From NCBI GenBank assembly GCA_049889095.1, contig JBLJFK010000001.1: a stretch of DNA of 64,000 bases. One strand, 5' to 3'. A model generated the notes under the pieces. It worked only from the letters and a program-made list of their open reading frames with translations. It was not told the origin of the DNA and did no database searches. The stretch comes from Ewingella sp049889095 (GTDB lineage: Bacteria; Pseudomonadota; Gammaproteobacteria; Enterobacterales; Enterobacteriaceae). The position numbers were made by a program, and so were the translations under genes. Below, piece after piece: positions 8,362 through 16,557 of the stretch. Position 1 is the stretch's first letter; every line of letters begins with the position of its first letter.

Positions 8362-8775
8362 TTAATGAAAGTGCTTAACTTCGATTCTTTGACGGGCAAC
8401 GGGGGACACATTCAGCGAATGCAGGCCGTGCAGCTGCTTGGCGCAATCCCACCAACGAGCGATCAACACAGTGATGGAACCCTGCCCAAGAAAATTGGCC
8501 AGGTAATAAGTGGCGCGGATAGACGCAAGGGCTTCAAGCTGGCCTTTGCTGGTTTCGGCCTCTCGATAAACACGGCACCAAAATGCGCAGTTCACTGCAA
8601 ACCACTGGTGCGGGTTATCAAGGTGCATCGAATCATTAAACATTTGCGGCGACAGCGCGATCAAACCGTCGAACTCCTGGCACTTATCCAGGAAAATACG
8701 GGCATAATTAGGTGCAACATTCCAGGCTATAAAATCTTCCTTAAGCCCTGCTTTCTCTACCGTTATCATTTTCAT
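8362..8775 (-). CDS. Phage early-operon protein of unknown function
   Basis: The 137-residue protein is read from the ATG at 8775, which has TGAGG five bases upstream. The ORF is open further to 8814 but would overlap the previous gene without a good ribosome site. It contains several tryptophans and cysteines (AWNVAPNY, HQWFAVNCAFWCRVY) and has no recognised domain. It is followed by a 78-base gap before the DUF2732-like gene. No function can be assigned. Confidence 0.6.
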   Translation of the reverse strand: MKMITVEKAGLKEDFIAWNVAPNYARIFLDKCQEFDGLIALSPQMFNDSMHLDNPHQWFAVNCAFWCRVYREAETSKGQLEALASIRATYYLANFLGQGSITVLIARWWDCAKQLHGLHSLNVSPVARQRIEVKHFH

Positions 8776-8782
8776 ACTTACC

Positions 8783-9109
8783 TCAGTGCATTGAATTTGT
8801 AATGTCTTGTTCAACTTCTCGGCGTGCCACCCGGCAAGCCCCTGCGCCTTTAAAATCCTCTGGGGTGAAGTAGCATGTGTCTTGCTGCAATCGCCGGACC
8901 TTCAACACCGCGCCCCACAAAGAAACTTTATCCGCTTCACTCAATTCATCCCAACCGCATTCGATGTGACGCTGCTTAAGTCCTGCGAGAAAGCACAGAT
9001 AACGCCGGTCTTCCTCATCCAAATTGTTCCAGTAATGCTTCACCCGACTATCACAGCCCGAAATCATCTTGCGGGCCTCAGCTATCCATTTAGGCTTCTG
9101 TGTTTCCAC
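8783..9109 (-). CDS. Phage early-operon protein of unknown function
   Basis: The GTG at 9109 lies two bases after the stop of the upstream gene and has TAAGGGGG in front, giving a 108-residue product; the longer ATG start at 9142 would overlap that gene and lacks a site. The N-terminus is lysine-rich (KPKWIAEARKMI), then YWNNLDEEDRRYLCFLAGL suggests a helical fold. No family recognised. Tight spacing places it in the same leftward mRNA. Confidence 0.6.
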   Translation of the reverse strand: METQKPKWIAEARKMISGCDSRVKHYWNNLDEEDRRYLCFLAGLKQRHIECGWDELSEADKVSLWGAVLKVRRLQQDTCYFTPEDFKGAGACRVARREVEQDITNSMH

Positions 9110-9111
9110 GC

Positions 9112-9315
9112 TTACCCCCTTAACCCCATCAGACGAAACCACCAGGGGCGGCGCTTGGTCTTAACGGCTGGCATACGGCAGCCACTTAGAAACTGCACTT
9201 TGCTGGCCATTGGCTGCCAACGCTGACCGTTCGGCAACTCCAACCAACCATGGCCGTGGCTTGGCAACTGGATTGTCGGCGACTGCTTTACTAAAAATCG
9301 TGTGAAAATTTGCAT
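9112..9315 (-). CDS. Small phage protein at the fil position (possible Fil-family filamentation protein)
   Basis: The 67-residue basic protein lies directly downstream of the CII gene, where phage 186 has fil, a gene whose expression inhibits host division. The segment HGWLELPNGQRW is reminiscent of Fil-family proteins from P2-like phages, but I base this on recall and position rather than on a decisive motif. The stop is two bases from the next start. Confidence 0.55.
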   Translation of the reverse strand: MQIFTRFLVKQSPTIQLPSHGHGWLELPNGQRWQPMASKVQFLSGCRMPAVKTKRRPWWFRLMGLRG

Positions 9316-9324
9316 CGAATTACC

Positions 9325-9834
9325 TCAGTTCAGACCAGGCATGACACCAAGCGCACCTAATACATCCATGGCGCTGGTTAATGCTGGGGCGGTATGGAAA
9401 CGCGATTCAACGGACACAACGAGCAAAGACAGATCGCGGATCGCCTGATTGGCTCGGTCTAAAATGGCGTTTCTACGTGTCTGCGTCATAGGCGCAGTTG
9501 ATATGGCCTCACCGGCAATTACGCCGATTGCGGCCGTTGCACTCAGTGCGTGTATTGGCAGGTTGTCAGGCTTGGCTTCATTCATCGGAACAGCGGGCAA
9601 GCATTTAAGCTGCGCCAGCAAGCCATCCAGTACGGCCGAATCATCCGTAATATCAGTAAGAATGATTAGCTCTTGCAGAGTAATGCGGTGTGGCTGATCT
9701 GGATTCAGCTTGTTGCGTAACACCTGGGCGGAAATACCCATGATGGCGGCAAGCTCTGTCAGATTGTGTGCCAACGAAAAACGCCGACAAGCCATGTCCA
9801 GATGCTGATGTGTGGAGGTTTGATAATCAAACAT
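9325..9834 (-). CDS. Phage regulatory CII protein (186 CII family)
   Basis: The 169-residue protein has an N-terminal helix-turn-helix (residues about 10 to 60: LTELAAIMGISAQVLRNKLN) and a helical C-terminal half, the plan and size of 186 CII. In 186 this activator switches on establishment transcription of cI and so promotes lysogeny; it is unrelated to lambda CII. The ATG at 9834 has GAGGG nine bases upstream. It follows the Apl/Cox-like gene by 32 bases in the early operon. Confidence 0.82.
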   Translation of the reverse strand: MFDYQTSTHQHLDMACRRFSLAHNLTELAAIMGISAQVLRNKLNPDQPHRITLQELIILTDITDDSAVLDGLLAQLKCLPAVPMNEAKPDNLPIHALSATAAIGVIAGEAISTAPMTQTRRNAILDRANQAIRDLSLLVVSVESRFHTAPALTSAMDVLGALGVMPGLN

Positions 9835-9866
9835 AGTTGTAACCCTCAGCGTATTGCAATATCGAA

Positions 9867-10088
9867 CTAAGCAACCGCAAGGTCACAATTTGATAACGCA
9901 TCAACCGTTAAGAGCGCCATATTAATCATGACTTTTTCGCGCTTTTTATCTTTCCGCAGGCGGTGCCGTGGCAAACGGCCATCAGCCAGCATATCGTTGA
10001 TGGTATCTTCAGCTAATCCAGTGAGTTCGCTATAGCGTTCAATTGTGACGTGTGGCGTGATCAGAGTGATTGAAATGTTAGGTCTCAT
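9867..10088 (-). CDS. Apl/Cox-like excisionase and early regulator
   Basis: The 73-residue protein has a winged-helix-like N-terminus (VTIERYSELTGLAEDTINDM then LADGRLPRHRL) typical of Cox/Apl/MerR-like excisionases, including the DGRLP turn. It is the first gene of the leftward early operon, divergent from the repressor, which is the place of cox in P2 and apl in 186. Such proteins both direct excision and repress the lysogenic promoter. ACGAGGA lies about 10 bases before the ATG. Confidence 0.75.
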   Translation of the reverse strand: MRPNISITLITPHVTIERYSELTGLAEDTINDMLADGRLPRHRLRKDKKREKVMINMALLTVDALSNCDLAVA

Positions 10089-10215
10089 GGGGCAACATTC
10101 CTCGTTAAGCAGTGATTAGAAGTTATAAGTTGTGGTGGTTCACGTTTTGTAGACAACGGAACTATATGATCACCATTTGGTAACGTCAATTAAAAAGTAT
10201 ACATGGTGTGATCTT
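10089..10215. promoter_or_regulatory. Lysis-lysogeny switch region (divergent early and repressor promoters)
   Basis: This 127-base gap separates the Apl/Cox-like gene from the repressor. It contains GATCACCAT (10169-10177) facing ATGGTGTGATC (10203-10213), an imperfect inverted repeat, and TTGT-AG-ACAA (10147-10156). A rightward TTCACG / TATATG pair with an 18-base spacer is a possible repressor promoter. These are candidate operators for CI and Apl; exact assignment cannot be made. Confidence 0.5.
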
Positions 10216-10791
10216 ATGGATTTGGAAAAAGGCGGACGTGGGGCGATAGAGCGTATGGTCGAAGCTTATGGTTTCACCACTCGCCAGGCGCTTTGCGACC
10301 ACTTAGAAGTCAGTAAGGGAACATTGGCGAATAGGTATATGCGCGATTCATTCCCTGCAGAGTGGGTAATTCAGTGTGCTTTGGAAACTAAAGCTTCGTT
10401 GGAATGGCTTACTACAGGTATCGGTTCGGCTTTTGAAAACCCAATGACTGACCTTGCGAAAGTACAAAGATTGAAGTTGATAGAAGGGCAACTATTCGAT
10501 GCAGGAGATATATTTTTAGACCAAGCATTACTGACATCTGAATTTATTGAGCCATTAGTTATTATTGATGCTGAAAATACTTATATCGCAGAAAAAAGAC
10601 TAAAATCAATTAATGATGGACTTTGGTTAATTGATATCGATGGAAAACAATCCATTCGAAAAATCATTAGAATTCCTGGTGAAAAGGTAAAGGTAGGCAC
10701 TGGCGACACATCATTTGATTGTCTAATAAATGACATCAGTTTCAATTTTAAAATAGAGTTAGTTATTTCAAAGGAAGGCGTTAACTTATGA
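10216..10791 (+). CDS. Phage repressor CI (186 type)
   Basis: From the ATG at 10216 the protein is 191 residues, almost the length of 186 CI (192). The N-terminal HTH (FTTRQALCDHLEVSKGTLAN, about residues 15 to 35) binds operators, and the C-terminal domain (about 90 to 191) would oligomerise. There is no Ala-Gly/Ser-Lys self-cleavage signature, so induction would need an antirepressor rather than RecA cleavage. An upstream TTG at 10177 is in frame but falls in the operator region. ATGA coupling joins it to the ATPase gene, so the two following genes share its lysogenic promoter. The A+T content rises sharply in this operon. Confidence 0.8.
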   Translation: MDLEKGGRGAIERMVEAYGFTTRQALCDHLEVSKGTLANRYMRDSFPAEWVIQCALETKASLEWLTTGIGSAFENPMTDLAKVQRLKLIEGQLFDAGDIFLDQALLTSEFIEPLVIIDAENTYIAEKRLKSINDGLWLIDIDGKQSIRKIIRIPGEKVKVGTGDTSFDCLINDISFNFKIELVISKEGVNL

Positions 10792-11936
10792 GAATTTCAC
10801 GAGTTGTGCTAAAGAACTGGAAAAATTTCAGAAATGTTGATGTATCTCTGTTAGATAGAACATACATAATCGGGCCGAATGCTGCTGGAAAATCAAACAT
10901 CCTTGATGTTTTTCGATTTATGAATGATATTTCAAAATCTGGTGGAGGGTTACAAAAAGCAGTAGAAGACAGAGGTGGCATTACAAAACTTCGTTGTCTT
11001 CAAGCCCGAAATGAACCAGAAATTGGAATTACTCTTTATCTTGAAGACGAAGAACTTATTTCAAATAATTGGATTTATGAATTAGTATTTCGCGCAGAAG
11101 GCAAGGGCCGTCAAAGGATAAATGTAACCAAAGAGAAAGTTACAAAAAACAATAAAACTCTGATATCCAGACCAAACGATCGAGATAACTCAGATAACTT
11201 ACAATTAACGCAAACCTATCTTGAACAAATTTTAGCCAACAATCTTTTCAGAGAGTTGTCTGATTTCTTTACATCAATAACTTATTTACACTTAGTACCT
11301 CAACTGCTTAAATATCCTGGCGAAATAAATACCAGCAGGCCTGATGATGACCCTTTTGGACAAGGTTTCCTTGAAAGGATTGCAGCGACTCCGATAAGAA
11401 CTCGAGATGCTTGGTTAAGAAAAATTCAGTACGGATTATCAATAGCAGTTCCGCAATTCAAAGAATTACGATTTGAGAAAGATAACAATGGATTACCTCA
11501 TCTTGAGGCCCGATATGACCACTGGCGGCCTAATGCCGGGTGGCAGAGAGAAGACCAATTCTCTGATGGTACACTCCGTTTAATTGGACTACTTTGGTCT
11601 TTGTTAGAAAAGAGACAATTACTTCTTCTAGAAGAACCTGAGTTGTCGTTAAACAATGAAATCGTGAGATACATCCCAGAAATAATTGAAAATACCCTCA
11701 AGGGTGCTAGAAACCAAAAACAAATAATTTTAAGCACTCACAGTGAAGCTCTCCTTGACAATAGCATTGATGCTAACAGCATTATTATCCTTGAACCATC
11801 GACTAATGGTACTACAGCCAGAACTCCAGATGAAAATGAAAGAAATGCCATGAGCTCAGGTTTCACTCCGGCTGAAATAATGCTACCTAAAACATCACCT
11901 AAAAATGTTAAAGATATATTAAAGGTGAAGCGATGA
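10788..11936 (+). CDS. OLD/RecF-type AAA ATPase, putative phage-exclusion component
   Basis: The 382-residue ABC-type ATPase has Walker A GPNAAGKSN at 29-37, a signature-like SDGTLR at 259-264, Walker B LLLLEEPE at 278-285 and the switch histidine in STHSEALLD at 316-324. This is the ATPase architecture of OLD, PARIS AriA, AbiL and Septu components. It is coupled by ATGA to the repressor upstream and to a TOPRIM-like gene downstream. The pair is markedly A+T-rich compared with the phage structural genes, typical of a cargo gene. A defence function is inferred from architecture and from lysogenic co-expression. Confidence 0.8.
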   Translation: MRISRVVLKNWKNFRNVDVSLLDRTYIIGPNAAGKSNILDVFRFMNDISKSGGGLQKAVEDRGGITKLRCLQARNEPEIGITLYLEDEELISNNWIYELVFRAEGKGRQRINVTKEKVTKNNKTLISRPNDRDNSDNLQLTQTYLEQILANNLFRELSDFFTSITYLHLVPQLLKYPGEINTSRPDDDPFGQGFLERIAATPIRTRDAWLRKIQYGLSIAVPQFKELRFEKDNNGLPHLEARYDHWRPNAGWQREDQFSDGTLRLIGLLWSLLEKRQLLLLEEPELSLNNEIVRYIPEIIENTLKGARNQKQIILSTHSEALLDNSIDANSIIILEPSTNGTTARTPDENERNAMSSGFTPAEIMLPKTSPKNVKDILKVKR

Positions 11937-12526
11937 TTGACATTTCAATTGCTACTGAAGACATACTTTCTGAAGAAGTTATTTCTAAGATACTTACCGA
12001 ACTAGGCGATTTTAATTTATTGCATAAGCTTGGGAGAAAGGGATGTGGCTATTTAATTAAAAAAATAGAAAATTTTAACACTCTAGCTAACACCGGTAAT
12101 GTTTTAGTTGTTATCGATTTAGATATGAACAGGACAAGTGATGAGTACCTTCTTTATTTAACAAGAAACTTAAAAAATCGCCACGAAAATCTCATTTTCT
12201 CAGTGCCAACTAGGGAGGTTGAGAGCTGGATTCTCGCTGATAGAGAGGGTCTTAGTAACTTCCTAAACATATCCGAAAAAAAAATAGATAGGTTACCCGA
12301 CAGTTTAGACGACCCCAAAAGTAAATTAATAAATCTAGCTAAAGCCTGCAAAAATAGCGTCGCTAAAAATGGAATACCTCCCAAAGCTAAATCCATTAGT
12401 AAAGTTGGGCTTTCCTACAACACAATACTTACAAAATTCGTGACCGAAACCTGGTCTTTTAGAAGAGCTCTTGAAAACTCACTAAGCCTTTCGCAAACAG
12501 TTACGTTATTGGAAAATTTAGAATGA
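11933..12526 (+). CDS. TOPRIM-like protein paired with the AAA ATPase
   Basis: The 197-residue protein has an N-terminal IATED (E9) and a hydrophobic strand ending in D62-x-D64 (VVIDLD), consistent with a minimal TOPRIM fold with its glutamate and DxD metal ligands. REVESWILADRE at 94-105 recalls the conserved R-E-x-E-S-W motif of small ATPase-partner proteins such as DUF4276/AbiLii-like families. It starts at the ATPase stop (ATGA) and ends 91 bases before integrase. Likely role: nuclease or effector partner of the ATPase. Family assignment is tentative. Confidence 0.65.
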   Translation: MIDISIATEDILSEEVISKILTELGDFNLLHKLGRKGCGYLIKKIENFNTLANTGNVLVVIDLDMNRTSDEYLLYLTRNLKNRHENLIFSVPTREVESWILADREGLSNFLNISEKKIDRLPDSLDDPKSKLINLAKACKNSVAKNGIPPKAKSISKVGLSYNTILTKFVTETWSFRRALENSLSLSQTVTLLENLE

Positions 12527-12617
12527 TGGTTAATAGTAATGTTTGTTTTTGTTAAAACGCACATTGACCACTGTTTTTATATACAGTTAAATAGCCCTTT
12601 CACAGAAGGGGATGACA

Positions 12618-13703
12618 ATGGCAGTTCGCAAACTTATAACCGGCTTATGGATCTGCGAATGCTATCCTGCGGGCCGTTCTGGCCGCAGGGTACGTAAACA
12701 GTTCGCTACCAAAGGCGAAGCTCTGGCCTTTGAACGTCATACCATGGATGAGGCTGATAACAAGCCCTGGCTCGGAGAAAAAACTGACCGCCGGAGCATG
12801 GAGGACATCGCCAAGCTTTGGTTTAACCTGCATGGACAGGCATTGTCTGCCGGTAAGCGCACCTATAAAAAACTCTGCCTCATCGTTGACGCTTTAGGTA
12901 ATCCCCCTGCCACTACTTTCACCGCCAAAGACTTTGCCCACTATCGTGACAAACGGCTCAATGGTGAAATCTACTATTCAGAGCGCTGGCGGCAGGGAGC
13001 CGACCCGGTCACAGTCAATCTGGAACAAAGCTATCTGAGCGGGATGTTTAGCGAATTGATCCGGCTGGGTGAGTGGAAGCAACCTAATCCGTTAGAGACG
13101 TTGCGTAAGTTCGCAGTAGCCGAGAAAGAAATGGCCTGGCTGAGACATGATCAAATAGCCGCTCTGTTGGCAGCTTGCAGCAAAGGAAGACCTGATTTAC
13201 CCATGGTAGTAAAAGTTTGCTTATCAACCGGCGCACGCTGGAGTGAAGCCGAAAAACTCACACGCTCCCAGGTAACGCCTCATAAGATAACGTTTGTTAA
13301 AACCAAAGGTAAAAAGAACCGCAGCGTACCTATTAGCAAAGAACTGTACAAAGAAATCACCAGCATTGATGGTGACCGCTTTTTCAGTGAGTGCTATTTC
13401 CGCTTCATGGCAGCCATCGATTCAACCGATATTGTTCTACCGCGTGGCCAGCTCACGCACGTTCTGCGCCACACCTTCGCCGCTCACTTTATGATGTCCG
13501 GTGGCAACATCCTGGTACTGCAAAGAATCCTTGGCCATTCTGATATTCAGATGACCATGCGCTATGCGCACTTCGCCCCAGAACACCTGGAAACTGCCCT
13601 GCACTTCAACCCCTTAGCCACCATGAAAAATGGCGACAAAGTGGCGACAGACAAAGGCATTACCCCTAATTTGTCACCACTCACCACAGAATCAACCCCT
13701 TGA
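12618..13703 (+). CDS. int: Prophage integrase, tyrosine recombinase (P2 Int family)
   Basis: The 361-residue protein has an N-terminal DNA-arm domain (GRSGRRVRKQF as in P2 Int), a core-binding domain and a C-terminal catalytic domain. The visible catalytic residues are R in STGARWSEAE, H-x-x-R in LTHVLRHTF, H in LGHSD and the nucleophile Y in MTMRYAHF. The ATG at 12618 is chosen because AGAAGGG lies seven bases upstream; an ATG at 12612 sits too close. It integrates and, with the Apl/Cox-like protein, excises the prophage. Confidence 0.95.
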   Translation: MAVRKLITGLWICECYPAGRSGRRVRKQFATKGEALAFERHTMDEADNKPWLGEKTDRRSMEDIAKLWFNLHGQALSAGKRTYKKLCLIVDALGNPPATTFTAKDFAHYRDKRLNGEIYYSERWRQGADPVTVNLEQSYLSGMFSELIRLGEWKQPNPLETLRKFAVAEKEMAWLRHDQIAALLAACSKGRPDLPMVVKVCLSTGARWSEAEKLTRSQVTPHKITFVKTKGKKNRSVPISKELYKEITSIDGDRFFSECYFRFMAAIDSTDIVLPRGQLTHVLRHTFAAHFMMSGGNILVLQRILGHSDIQMTMRYAHFAPEHLETALHFNPLATMKNGDKVATDKGITPNLSPLTTESTP

Positions 13704-13800
13704 ATTTACTGTAATTAATTGATTTTAAAGGCCCACTGAGATTAGCGGGTTTTTTCTTTTCTGCTTTTAGAGCCTTTTATGTTCGGCTCGATTGAATGCA
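13704..13800. other. Prophage right boundary region with terminator-like sequence
   Basis: This stretch must contain the right phage-host junction. It holds GCCCACTGAGATTAGCGGG followed by TTTTTTCTTTTC (about 13731-13760), which resembles a host-type Rho-independent terminator with a partly broken stem. P2-type phages often use such intergenic sites. The core sequence cannot be defined without the left junction. Confidence 0.45.
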
Positions 13801-14007
13801 TCACGCCTGACGGCGCTTCCATTCAGCCGCTACATCACCCAGGTTTTTTGAAATGTCATTGCGGATCCAGGCCATAAAATCCCGGTCGAATTTGAAACCT
13901 GCACCGCACTGCTCAAGCATGAAGCGTCGTACATTTTGTGTATTTTTATAGTTTTCATTCACGCGTGTCGTGCGCGTTAAAGGAGCGCTGTGCCAGTCGA
14001 ATGCCAT
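13801..14007 (-). CDS. DUF6434-like small host protein
   Basis: The 68-residue protein (FDWHSAPLTRTTRVNENYKN then NVRRFMLEQCG, KFDRDFMAWIR) looks like the short DUF6434 proteins found in many proteobacteria. Its function is unknown. The ATG at 14007 has GCAGGAGA just upstream. It is the first host gene beyond the prophage. Confidence 0.65.
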   Translation of the reverse strand: MAFDWHSAPLTRTTRVNENYKNTQNVRRFMLEQCGAGFKFDRDFMAWIRNDISKNLGDVAAEWKRRQA

Positions 14008-14055
14008 CTGTCTCTCCTGCGTGAAGTGTGGGTTTTACATTCTGGCTGAATGTAT

Positions 14056-14430
14056 TTATCTCGAATCAACTTGAGTTTTTTGGTCAGGGCTGTACTTATG
14101 CGCATGCTTACTAAGCAAATTAAACATTTCGTCAGCAAGAGGCATTGCATTCTCTGCACGAATACCTTTGATAATCCCTATCAATGCCGTTCCCTCAAAG
14201 GTGGAGTTTTTATTGCTATGTCGAATAAAAATTTCCGTCATCAAAAGACGAACCTCAACAGATTGGTTGCGAATAACCTTTTGGATATCCGTCCGAAACT
14301 GTATGTAGTCCCATTGTATTGAACAATACTCCCCTTGTTTCAAAAGAATAATATAGGGTAGTTGTTTATCACGGCAAGTCCTTAACCATTCATTCACATC
14401 ATCCCTGGCAGGCTCTGCAAATTTTTTCAA
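14056..14430 (-). CDS. Hypothetical protein
   Basis: A protein of about 124 residues with no recognised domain (KFAEPARDDVNEWLRTCRDK near the N-terminus). No ATG is available; the frame opens with GTG at 14439 or, more plausibly, TTG at 14430, which has AAAGGTG five to six bases upstream. The gene is A+T-richer than the neighbouring host genes, as expected of recently acquired or poorly conserved DNA next to an integration site. A cell-surface or nucleic-acid role cannot be argued from sequence. Confidence 0.5.
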   Translation of the reverse strand: MKKFAEPARDDVNEWLRTCRDKQLPYIILLKQGEYCSIQWDYIQFRTDIQKVIRNQSVEVRLLMTEIFIRHSNKNSTFEGTALIGIIKGIRAENAMPLADEMFNLLSKHAHKYSPDQKTQVDSR

Positions 14431-14715
14431 TTTTAGCACCTTTAAAATAAATTCATTAAGATACGATGCATTAAAACTAAAAATAGGTTATTAGCACGAC
14501 ACTCCAAGATCTAAAAGAAGATTAATAATTACAGACCATCTATCAAATTTCATTGAGATAAATCCCCTCTATTTTTCACACCTTTACCGCCCTTTGAATT
14601 TATTGCATTTATTATTGAGGCTATAGGCTTTTAATGTGATGTTAGTGAGGACTTCTGCATTAAGCTCAGCGGAACGGCTCGGTGAAGACAAACAGCCAAA
14701 TCATCTGGCACCTTA

Positions 14716-15324
14716 TCAAACCCCTTTCTGCGCCAACCATATGGTATGTCCGGTGCACTGCGGGTCTTCTGCTATCATTTTGATGACGCTAAAACCATGG
14801 TCTGCCAGCAATGTTCGATATTCCTCCGGCGCCAGACTTGCATGGTACAAAGGCTCTCCCTGAAACTCCCCTATCGCCTCGCCATTCCCCGACCCGCTGG
14901 TGAACATCAGTACAGCCTTATCACTGGCGTGCGCGCCAAAGAGGGGAAACATTTTGCGTTGATCGTCGCGGGTAAGATGGAAAAAACTGTCCCAGGCAAC
15001 CAGCCCGTCAAATCGTTGATTCAGCGATAATGCACGCATGTCAGCCACGTGCCATTTTTGCGCGGGGAAACGCTGGCGGCAGAGGGCGATCATCGATGTA
15101 GACGCATCAACACCGGTCACGCTAAAACCCTGCTTCATGAAGTAATTTGCGATGGGTTTACCTGAGCCGCAGCCAATGTCTAAAATATCGGCACCGGCAG
15201 GCAGTAAAGCAAGAAACCGGTTCAACCAGGATTCTTCATAACATTGGTCACTGCGGATACGGTCCCAGTGGGCGCTGTGTTGCTGGTATAAATCAATGAT
15301 GTTGTTGGCTGAAAAGTGATCCAC
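14716..15324 (-). CDS. Class I SAM-dependent methyltransferase
   Basis: The 202-residue protein has the glycine-rich SAM-binding motif DILDIGCGSGKP (about 40-51), an acidic GVDAS at the end of the second strand and a VADMR after the third. This is a stand-alone methyltransferase fold; the substrate is unknown. It is separated from its neighbours by 26 bases (upstream hypothetical) and by an empty 276-base A+T-rich stretch (14440-14715, counted from the hypothetical ORF) in which I see nothing. Confidence 0.82.
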   Translation of the reverse strand: MDHFSANNIIDLYQQHSAHWDRIRSDQCYEESWLNRFLALLPAGADILDIGCGSGKPIANYFMKQGFSVTGVDASTSMIALCRQRFPAQKWHVADMRALSLNQRFDGLVAWDSFFHLTRDDQRKMFPLFGAHASDKAVLMFTSGSGNGEAIGEFQGEPLYHASLAPEEYRTLLADHGFSVIKMIAEDPQCTGHTIWLAQKGV

Positions 15325-15350
15325 TGATTATCACTCCGACAGTAAAATGA

Positions 15351-15638
15351 TCAAATAATACGCTGCACTTTTTGCGCCACGCCGCCTAACCGGCCATCAA
15401 CCTGGTTCCATTCATGGATATAGGACTCGTAGGCAAACACAAAAGCGTTATGGCCGTTAGAAAACCAGCGGTCTGGCTTACGATTCCAACCCGCATAAGC
15501 GTCATAACGCAGAATCTCGAAACCGCGTGGCTGCGAACGGATGACATAGGTGTAGTGCTCATACAGTTCTTCATCCGCTGGGATCTCTTCTTCCGGTTCC
15601 AGCGTAATAAAAAGCCCGCCGAGTTTGACTTTAATCAT
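15351..15638 (-). CDS. Conserved-looking hypothetical protein, 95 residues
   Basis: The small acidic protein has many aromatic residues (YEHYTYVIRSQPRGFEILRY) and no recognised domain. AAAAAGGAATTTGG precedes the ATG at 15638, a good ribosome site. It lies 13 bases downstream of the GNAT gene, so the two are probably cotranscribed. No signal peptide or membrane segment is evident. Confidence 0.65.
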   Translation of the reverse strand: MIKVKLGGLFITLEPEEEIPADEELYEHYTYVIRSQPRGFEILRYDAYAGWNRKPDRWFSNGHNAFVFAYESYIHEWNQVDGRLGGVAQKVQRII

Positions 15639-15651
15639 CCAAATTCCTTTT

Positions 15652-16164
15652 TCATAAAATGTTCTTTCTCATCACCCACAGCCCGGTGGTCTGCGTTTCT
15701 GTAACATAAGCGCTTTCGCAGTGGATGGACATACCCTGACGTTCGTAAAAACGAATTGCGCTGGTATTGCTTTGAAGTACAGTCAGCCATAAGCAAGTCT
15801 GTTGCCGCTCAACTGCCTGGATTTCTGCGTGGGAAAACAGCGCCGCGCCTAAACCTCGTGATTTTGCCACTGGCTGCAAATACAGTTTACACAACATCGC
15901 ACCCTGCTGGTCGCTCTCAGGAAGCGGCTGATAGTAATGGACTTTTGCAAAGCCTGCCGCCTGCCCGCAATCCGTCGCCAGCCACCAGTGCTGCTGCGAG
16001 TCGCTCAAGCCCTGCTGCAAAGTGGTGCTTGAGAAATCATTGTCCAGAAACTGTTGCAGCTCTGCGGCACTTTGCCAGAGTGCGCCAAAATAGTGCCGGT
16101 AGGTCTCCATCCCCATGTTGCGCAGCCGCTCAATATCTGCAATACCCGCTTGACGAATGTTCAA
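15652..16164 (-). CDS. GNAT family N-acetyltransferase
   Basis: The 170-residue protein has the GNAT fold: motif A around LCKLYLQPVAKSRGLGAALF (acetyl-CoA pyrophosphate loop R-G-L-G-A), then WLTVLQSNTSAIRFYERQGM, the usual N-x-x-A-x-x-F-Y-x-x-x-G-F/M element. The start appears to be TTG at 16164 with GGAGAAAG about 11 bases upstream. The acceptor is unknown. It probably forms a two-gene unit with the following hypothetical gene. Confidence 0.85.
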   Translation of the reverse strand: MNIRQAGIADIERLRNMGMETYRHYFGALWQSAAELQQFLDNDFSSTTLQQGLSDSQQHWWLATDCGQAAGFAKVHYYQPLPESDQQGAMLCKLYLQPVAKSRGLGAALFSHAEIQAVERQQTCLWLTVLQSNTSAIRFYERQGMSIHCESAYVTETQTTGLWVMRKNIL

Positions 16165-16557
16165 CTGTTTCTTTCTCCATGACGTTAATAACGATACCAG
16201 GACCGTCGGTGATCACGCAGGATAACGTTTTAAAGAGGTCATTAAAATGACGCAAAAGATTTTTGACGGATAGGGATTTTTCGAGGATTTTTGACAACTT
16301 AGCCAATCAATCAATAGCGGATTAGTCCTTCCCGCAAGCCTTAAGGCTTTCTTAATTTTATCGTGAAACTATACCACGCTTAAATGGAGTCGAATATTCA
16401 GACGATCTCCCTTTACCTGGCTCCCCGCACAATCTAACGTTTAACCGAAATTCAGATTTGAAGTCAGTCAGTTACTGGAATAATTTGCGGCCACTCTTTG
16501 GCCAGTATTTATAATGAGGATATTAATTTTGCGGACAGATACTTTAAGGGTTCAGGT
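16165..16557. promoter_or_regulatory. 393-base gap holding the ybjG promoter and a perfect palindrome
   Basis: TTGCGG (16485-16490) and TATAAT (16510-16515), 19 bases apart, form a plausible sigma-70 promoter 42 bases before the phosphatase ATG. A perfect 14-base palindrome AAGCCTTAAGGCTT (16336-16349) followed by TCTTAATTTTATC may be a terminator or operator. Nothing else is evident. Confidence 0.45.

Larger units (their letters stand above)
1..13760. mobile_element. P2/186-type prophage, integrase-side half (other half lies before base 1)
   Basis: The gene order matches the prophage map of the P2/186 group read from the integrase end: int, CI repressor, divergent Apl/Cox-like gene, CII, small early genes, replication protein A, late activator, then portal (Q), terminase ATPase (P) and, divergently, scaffold (O) and capsid (N). 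The remaining head, lysis and tail genes would lie outside the window to the left. The right boundary must fall between the integrase stop (13703) and the host gene ending at 13801, but the attachment core cannot be read because the other junction is not in the window. The CI-CII-Fil-like arrangement and the LexA box are closer to 186 than to P2 itself. Confidence 0.93.

Noticed and set aside
8113..8802. 229-residue rightward ORF over the early phage genes
   Set aside because: It runs antisense across three early-operon genes that have their own ribosome sites and coupled starts; no recognisable domain.
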